Below, in pieces: positions 57,668 to 64,000 of a stretch of DNA of 64,000 nucleotides. Numbering within the stretch: the stretch's first letter is position 1; every line of letters begins with the position of its first letter. The notes below the pieces were generated by a model. It made no database searches, was not told the origin of the DNA, and saw nothing but the letters and a program-made list of their open reading frames with translations. The translations under genes and the position numbers were made by a program. This DNA is from Vicia villosa (lineage: Eukaryota; Streptophyta; Magnoliopsida; Fabales; Fabaceae), in NCBI RefSeq assembly GCF_029867415.1, contig NC_081185.1, forward strand, positions 45,702,766 to 45,766,765. The letters run 5' to 3'.

Positions 57668-60296
57668 AAGTCTGTGCGCTGTTCCGGTAATTTTAGTTCC
57701 AAAACAATATGGTAGTTGGAGAATGTGCACCGATTGTAGGGCTGTTAATAACATTACCATTAAGTATAGACATCCCATTCCAAGGTTAGATGACTTGCTT
57801 GATGAATTGTTTGGTGCATGTTTATTTTCCAAAATTGATTTGAAAAGTGATTACCATCAAATTAGAATAAGGGAGGGGGATGAATGGAAAACAGCTTTCA
57901 AAACAACATATGGTTTATATGAGTGGTTGGTTATGTCATTTGGTCTAACTAATTCACCTAGCACTTTCATGAGATTAATGAACCATGTTTTGAGGTATTT
58001 TTTAGGTAAGTTTGTTGTTGTGTATTTTGATGATATCTTGATCTATAGCAAGAACTTAGATGATCATTGTAATCATTTAAGGGCTGTTTTGCAAGTGTTA
58101 AGACAAGAAAAATTGTATGCCAATTTAGAAAAATGTGTCTTTTGCACCGATCATGTGATTTTTTTAGGTTTCATTGTAAGCTCTAAAGGAGTCCATGTTG
58201 ACGAGGAAAAGGTGAAAGCCATCAGAGAGTGGCCACCTCCCAAAAATGTAAGTGAGGTAAGAAGTTTTCATGGTTTGGCTAGCTTTTATAGGAGGTTTGT
58301 GAAGGATTTTAGTACCTTGACAGCACCCCTCAATGAAATTGTTAAAAAAGATGTTGGTTTTAAATGGGGTGAGAAACAAGAGCAGGCCTTTGTTGCCCTA
58401 AAGGAAAAGCTCACCTAAGCACCCATTCTTGACTTGCCTAATTTTTCTAAATCTTTTGAAATTGAGTGTGATGCAGCTAATGTGGGAATTGGAGATTTTT
58501 TGTTGCAGGAAGGACACCCAATTGCTTACTTTAGTGAAAAGTTAAAAGGGGTTGCTCTGAATTATTCTACCTATGACAAGGAATTGTATTCTTTGGTGAG
58601 AGCTCTACAAACTTGGCAACATTACTTGCTGCCCAAAGAGTTTGTAATTCATAGTGATCACGAGTCCTTGAAGCATTTGAAGGGACAAAGTAAGTTGAAT
58701 AAGAGTCATGCCAAGTGGGTTGAGTTTCTTGAACAATTTCCTTATGTAATCAAGCATAAAAAAGGTAAATCTAATGTTGTGGCAGATGCACTCTCAAGAA
58801 GACATGTCTTGCTTTCTACTCTTGAAACAAAAGTTTTCGGTCTTGAGCATATTAAAGCTTTGTATAAAAGTGACCTTGAATTTTCTTCAAAATTTTTAGC
58901 TTGTGAGCATACTTCCTTCAATGGGTATTTTAGGCACAATGGCTATTTATTTAAAGAAAAAAGACTATGTGTGCATAAAGGTTCCATTAGAGAATTACTT
59001 GTAAAAGTGGCGCTTGAGGGAGGACTAATGGGTCATTTTAGGGTTTCTAAAACTCTAGAATTCTTAAAAGAACATTTTTATTGGCCTCACAAGAAAATTG
59101 ATGTTCAAAAGCTTTGTGAAAGATGCATTGTGTGTAAAAAGGCTAAATAAAAAGTTATGCCTCGTGGTTTGTATACTCCTTTGCTTGTACCTGAATTTCC
59201 TTGGATTGACATTTCCATGGACTTTGTTTTGGGACTGCCTAGAACAAAGAATGGCAAAGATTCTATTTTTGTAGTTGTGGACAGGTTTTCAAAAATGGCA
59301 CATTTTATTCCATGTAAAAAGGTGGATGATGCGTGTCATGTTGCTGATTTGTTCTTTAAGGAAGTGGTGCGCCTACATGGCTTACCAAGGAGCATTGTCT
59401 CTGATCGTGACTCCAAGTTCTTAAGCCATTTTTGGAGGACTTTGTGGGGAAAGGTGGGTACAAAGTTATTATTTTCCATTACTTGTCATCCCCAAACAGA
59501 TGGACAAACTGAAGTAGTAAATAGAACTCTTTCTACTCTTCTTAGGGCTGTTCTTAAAAATAATTTAAAAATGTGGGAGGAATGGTTACCTCATGTAGAG
59601 TTTGCTTATAACAGGGCTGTTCATAGCACTACACAACATTCACCTTTCGAGATTGTGTATGGTTTTAATCCTTTAACACCTTTTGATTTGTTACCATTGC
59701 CTAACACATCTATTTTGAAGCATAAAGATGGGAAAGCTAAGGCTGAATTTGTGAGAAAATTGCATGAACAAGTAAAATTGCAAATTGAAAAGAAAAATGA
59801 AAGTTATGCAAAAAGTGCAAACAAAGGGCGAAAGAAAGTTATTTTTGAACCCGGGGATTGGGTTTGGATACATATGAGAAAAGAGAGATTCCTATCACAA
59901 AGGAAGTCCAAACTTCAACCTAGGGGAGATGGACCATTTCAAGTACTTTCAAGGATCAATGACAATGCCTACAAAATAGAACTTCCAGGTGAGTATGGGG
60001 TAAGTACTACTTTTAATGTGGCTGATTTATCTCCTTTTGATATAGGTGATGATGGTCTAAATTCGAGGTCGAATTCTTTCCAAGAAGGAGAGAATGATGA
60101 GAACGTAATCCAAGACATAAATGATACAATGCGAAGCTTAGGAGGTCCTATGACAAGGGCACGTGTAAGAAGAGTCAATGATGCTTTAGTTCACTTCATG
60201 ATCAAGTCAATAGAATGCATGGGCGAGACTGAAGAAAAAGGGCCCAAGTTTATCCTTATCATCCAAGCATGTGATAAAAGGCCCAAAAATGCATAA
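57668..60296 (+). pseudogene. Element C RT-RNase H-integrase
   Basis: Continues the gag frame after element [23 protein letters not shown], catalytic YFDD at 58023-58034. TAA at 58416-58418. RNase [52 protein letters not shown]. Integrase: HHCC finger ([27 protein letters not shown]), TAA at 59148-59150, then catalytic Asp in DISMDFVLGLP, Asp in IVSDRDSKFLSHFW and Glu in TDGQTEVVNR. The C-terminal domain has GDGPFQVLSRINDNAYKIEL and a tail (NSFQEGENDENV...MTRARVRRV) that passes through the polypurine tract into the 3' LTR and stops at 60296. Only nonsense codons, no frameshifts, disable the copy. Confidence 0.9.
60082..60094 (+). other. Element C polypurine tract, inside the coding frame
   Basis: AAGAAGGAGAGAA directly before the 3' LTR encodes part of FQEGEND in the integrase tail, so one stretch serves as primer and as codons. 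Confidence 0.8.
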
Positions 60297-60887
60297 ATAA
60301 ATAAAAATAAAGGAAATACCAATAACCACACTATAATGGACGAAAATTGCAAGAGATGTGGTAAATAAAGAATTGCCATTATTCTGCCCTTTCAAGAACC
60401 CCATTATCTCGTCTTTATTTTGCACTTTCTTTGTAATAAATGAACCCACTATCATGATAATTAGTGGCTGAAATCCTTTTGTTTTCTTAGGAGTTAATTT
60501 TTACTTATTTTATCATCTTAAGCCATTCCTATATAAAGGAGGCATGTATCTTCTTTTTGGATCAATGAATTTTATCGAGTTTACACATTGTGTAAGTGAG
60601 AGTATTTGCTCTTAGGTTCTGGATTGTACCAAAACTGATCTTATCAATAAATCCTTTTCTTGTGGTGATCCTCATCCATAGGCTTATCATTCTCTCTTGG
60701 ATAAGAAAGAGTGTGGTGCCCCTTTCTACTTAATTCCATTTCTTATCTCTCTTTTATTTCATATCAATCTCGTTTATTTTATATGCATGTATCAAATTTT
60801 GCCATTCTTTCAATTATAAGGCAGATTACTTCCTTTGAGTCACAAAAGAATTAGTATTCCAAAAGTTAACAAAGTTAGTGCATATCA
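60095..60887 (+). repeat. Element C 3' LTR
   Basis: 793 bp, TGATGAG...CATATCA. Carries the last ~67 codons of the Pol frame (to 60296) and TATATAAA at 60530-60537. Confidence 0.95.
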
Positions 60888-61236
60888 GTCTACACTGACA
60901 ATCATACTCCACCTTAAAGAGTATAGTCACTTGAAGCTACACCACTCCAAGAATTTTCACATCGTCTTCACCGACAACCATATTTTTAAAAAATATTATA
61001 CTCCATCTAAAGAAAAGTATACTTCAATTGAAATTAAACCACTTCAAAAATTTTCACATGCAAAAAACCAGGTGGAAACTTTATGGGGCAACCTCGATGT
61101 CGGTAGGAAACTCTTCAATAATCGACATAATCTCACAACACACTCTACATCAATGCCCATGTGTTAACCCGCTAGCAAAAACTCGCCCTTTTCCATGACA
61201 GTGAAAATGTTATGAGGACACATTTCTCAATTTTCA

Positions 61237-61998
61237 AATAAGATCATCCTCTCTCACAGCGAGAGAGATATTGCTAGCATTTGACTCAGAGTCCTCCTCT
61301 AACGCCAACCCCATCATGACTCTTTTACTTTATATGTCCAATCTTTCCACATTTCACACCTGTTTCATTGTTTTTCTTCACATAAGGCCTTCTTCTAGCA
61401 AGAAACACTAGGTTTGACGAAGTATTATCCTTCCCCTTCAATCTTCTTTTTTTAGAAAATAATTTTACCAGCAACTATTTCATATCTCAGAGTTACCTTC
61501 CCATATATCAAAACAAGTTTAATATGCTCATAGGGAGTGGAAGAGACTATATGAGTCTCAAAGCTTTATCTTCATCGCAATCTTGATTCCAATAATTTGT
61601 AATTTAGAAACCACGCCATTTAGAACACTTAGATGATCAAATAATGTTGTTTGTTCATTTATATGCAAGCTATGAAACTGCTCCTTTAACAACAACATAT
61701 TAGATAAACCTTTTCCTTGATGTAGCCCTTCAAGTTTCTCCCAAAGGTCTTTGGCTGATGATGTACCAAGAACATTTGCAAGAATATTCTTATCCGAAGA
61801 TATGTGAATTATACTCGAAGCTCTCAAATGTAGTTCCTCCCACTTCTCGTTTTTCATGTTGGAAATGTTTCCTTTCAACGCCTTGTGTAATCCTAGTTGT
61901 ATGAAAACATCATTGACTTGAAATTTTCACAAGCTAAAATTGATTCTTCCATCAAATTTCTCTAAATCAATCTTCACTGCACTTGAAAAACTTGAAAT
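61237..61998 (-). pseudogene. Copia Gag remnant, array unit F-G
   Basis: 106 codons open at 61558-61878 (KGNISNMKNEKWEELHLRAS, LANVLGTSSAKDLWEKLEGL). The Gag ATG is changed (reads ATT near 61998). This internal region begins at 46710, was split by element C, and resumes at 60893. Confidence 0.78.
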
Positions 61999-62147
61999 TG
62001 CAGTCAAAACCTCATACAACAAAATAAAATTTTCCCAACAAACAAGAGTATAACATTTCTTTTATGATGTGAAAGATCAGACTAAACTGCAACCACAGAG
62101 CATAATAAAGAATTTATACCCCACCAAACCTAGTCCATGATACCACT

Positions 62148-62549
62148 TTTTGGGAAAATAACAAACATAGAGAAAAAGAGGAACAAAATAACAACATAAG
62201 AGATTAACGTGGAAACTCCAAAACAGAAGAAAAAACCATGACCGTTGTCAAATGACAACCAGTGAATAATACTATGAAAAATTGGTACAACACATAGACA
62301 ATCCTCAACCACCCCAAGGACCCAACACACCCGCACTCTATAAAACACATATTTAACTTCCCATCACAACACTTTAAAACAAGAGTATCAGAGAAAATAT
62401 AAAAAGTCAAATATAGCTTAGTGATTTTGACTGGTACATCTTGTATAGAAAAACTTGAATCCTATATATAGCCTTGGACTCCCTCTTCCTTCACAAAACT
62501 AAGAAATGTGGGACTTATTTAACATATATATTTTCAACCAAACCCAACA
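62148..62549 (-). repeat. Array R, LTR G
   Basis: 402 bp; left end altered to TTTTGGG, right end CCCAACA. Confidence 0.9.
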
Positions 62550-62936
62550 ATCTCTACCTTGATTGAAAATAATACATTAACTTTCATTGTCTTCACTAAC
62601 AATCATACTCCACCTTAAAGAATAATGTCACTTAAAGCTACACCACTCCAAGAATTTTCACATTGTCTTCACCGACAATCATATTTTAAAAAAATATTAT
62701 ACTCCACCTAAAGAAGAGTATACTTCACTTGAAATTAAACCACTTCAAGAATTTTCACATGCCGAAAACCAGGTGGAAGTTTTATGGTGCAAATTCCATG
62801 TTGGTAGGAAACTCGTCAATAATCGACATAATCTCACAACACCCTTTGCATCAATGCCCATGTGTTAACCCACTAGCAAAAACTCGCCCTTTTCCATGAC
62901 AGTGGAAATGTCATGAGGACACACCTCTCAATTTTC

Positions 62937-63594
62937 AAATAAGATCATCCTCTCTCACAGCGAGAGAGATGTTGCTAGCATTTGACTCAGAGTCCTCCTC
63001 TAACGCCAACCCCATCATGACGCTTTTACTTTATATGTCCAATCTTTCCACATTTCCAACATTTCACATCTGTTTCATATCTCAGAGTTACCTTCCCATA
63101 TATCAAAACAAGTTTAATATGCTCATAGGGAGATGGAAGAGACCATATGAGTCCCAAAGCTTTATCTTCATCGTCAATCTTGACTCCAATAATTTCTAAT
63201 TTAGAAACAACGCCATTTAGAACACTTAGATGATCAGATAATTTTGTTTGTTAATCCATATGGAAGCTATGAAACTGCTCCTTCAACAACAACATATTTG
63301 ATAAACCCTTTCCTTGATATAGCCATTCAAGTTTCTCCCAAAGGTCTTTGGCTGATGATGTACCAAGAACATTTGCAAGAATATTCTTATCCAAAGACAT
63401 GTGAATTGTACTCGAAGCTCTCAAATCTAGTTCCTCCCAATTCTCCTTTTCATGTTGGAAATGTTTCCTTTCAACGCCTTGTGGAATCCTAATTGTATGA
63501 AAACATCATTGACTTGAAAATTTCACAAGCCAAAATTGATTCTTCCATCAATTTTCTCTTAATCAATCTTCACTGCACTTGAAAAACTTGACAT
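62937..63594 (-). pseudogene. Copia Gag remnant, array unit G-H
   Basis: Same Gag blocks, with a further deletion of roughly 120 bp between the zinc-knuckle region and the LPSYEH-type region (junction near 63075), plus stops and shifts. This is the shortest Gag remnant of the array. Confidence 0.72.
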
Positions 63595-63743
63595 TGCAGT
63601 CAAAACCTCATGCAGCAAAATAAAATTTTCCCAGCCAACAAGAGTATAAAATTTCTTTTGTGATGTGAAAGATCAGACTAAACAGCAACCACAGAGCATA
63701 ATAAAGAATTTATACCCCACCAAACCTAGTATATGATACCGCT

Positions 63744-63887
63744 TGTTGGGAAAATAATAAACATAGAGAAAAAGAGGAACAAAATAACAACACAAGAGAT
63801 TAACGTGGAAATTCCAAAACAGAAGAAAAAACTACGACCGTTGTCAAATGACAACCAAAGAATAATACTATGTAAAATTGTTACAAC
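63744..63887 (-). repeat. Array R, LTR H, truncated
   Basis: Begins TGTTGGGAAAATAATAAACA and matches the other LTRs for about 144 bp, to GTTACAACAC. It then jumps into the CTAGTCTATGATACC that precedes the next LTR. The rest of the LTR and nearly a whole internal region are deleted. Confidence 0.85.
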
Positions 63888-63907
63888 ACCTAGTCTATGA
63901 TACCACT

Positions 63908-64000
63908 TGTTGGGAAAAATAAGAAACATAGGGAAAAAAGAGGAACAAAATAACAACACAAGAGATTAACGTGGAAATTCCAAAATAGAAGAAAAAACTA
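63908..64000 (-). repeat. Array R, LTR I, cut by the window edge
   Basis: TGTTGGGAAAAATAAGAAAC... matches the first ~93 bp of an array LTR and is preceded by the primer-site sequence ATGATACCACT. The array continues beyond the window. Confidence 0.85.

Larger units (their letters stand above)
46754..60887 (+). mobile_element. Element C: CRM-like chromovirus retrotransposon, interrupted by element S
   Basis: Two 793-bp LTRs (46754-47546, 60095-60887), TGATGAG...CATATCA, flanked by GTCTT (46749-46753) and GTCTA (60888-60892). tRNA-Met type primer site; gag-protease-RT-RNase H-integrase in one frame. The coding frame continues about 200 bp into the 3' LTR, a feature described for CRM-group centromeric chromoviruses. 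I cannot exclude another chromovirus clade (for example Reina). The LTRs differ at about 12-13 sites (1.6%). Without element S the copy is about 6.5 kb. Confidence 0.9.
4781..64000 (-). repeat. Array R: tandem copia-derived units sharing LTRs
   Basis: Units of about 1.7 kb are arranged as LTR-internal-LTR-internal, so one LTR serves both neighbours. LTR positions: A 4781-5181, B 6483-6579 plus 39567-39874 (split), C 41182-41587, D 42896-43300, E 44601-45005, F 46305-46709, G 62148-62549, H 63744-63887 (truncated), I from 63908. Each LTR is flanked on the same side by a tRNA-Met type primer site reading TGGTATCAT on the - strand, and each internal region holds a broken Gag only. Elements T (in LTR B) and C (in the F-G internal region) were inserted later. 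The array continues past the right edge. Confidence 0.9.

Overview
This is plant nuclear DNA made almost entirely of retrotransposons; I found no ordinary host gene. The mixture of Tat/Ogre-like, Athila-like, chromovirus (CRM-like) and SIRE-like LTR elements packed inside each other fits a large-genome eudicot. A legume, perhaps of the pea/vetch group, is my guess, but nothing in the window proves the species.

Layout. Bases 1-4780 are AT-rich flanking DNA with (AT)n tracts, a ~310 bp direct duplication, a Helitron-like 3' end and a 182 bp MITE-like inverted-repeat element. From 4781 to the right edge the substrate is a tandem array ('array R') of a small non-autonomous Ty1/copia element on the - strand. 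It reads as LTR-internal-LTR-internal and so on, with each ~405 bp LTR shared by its neighbours and a unit of ~1.7 kb. Seven internal regions and nine complete or partial LTRs are visible.

Two large Ty3/gypsy elements split the array. Element T (6580-39561, - strand, target duplication GACCG) is a Tat-lineage element with gag, protease, RT, two RNase H domains and integrase. On the opposite strand, between pol and its 3' LTR, it carries two additional genes: an intron-containing plant-mobile-domain-like gene (7956-29231) and a second gene with its own TATA box and poly(A) signal (29819-30550). Element T was itself hit twice, both times inside the first antisense gene: by element O (10357-22990, - strand, gag-only Ogre-like, LTRs of 3.2-3.8 kb, TSD ACAAG) and element A (23867-28614, + strand, internally deleted Athila-like, TSD ATGAT).

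Element C (46754-60887, + strand, TSD GTCTT/GTCTA) is a CRM-like chromovirus. Its gag-pol frame is intact apart from three TAA codons and one insertion, and its reading frame runs into the 3' LTR. The insertion is element S (50001-57662, - strand, TSD AGTCT), a very young SIRE-like copia element with an intact Gag and an intact extra protein but no pol.

By-eye LTR mismatch counts give the relative order: T ~2.5%, O ~2.3% (first 525 bp), C ~1.6%, A 3/1088, S 2/1478. Each nested element looks younger than, or about as old as, its host. The most unusual signals are the paired GGTCGACC palindromes spaced 21-22 bp apart in the LTRs of element S and upstream of its second gene, the two gene-like antisense units of element T, and the shared-LTR tandem array.
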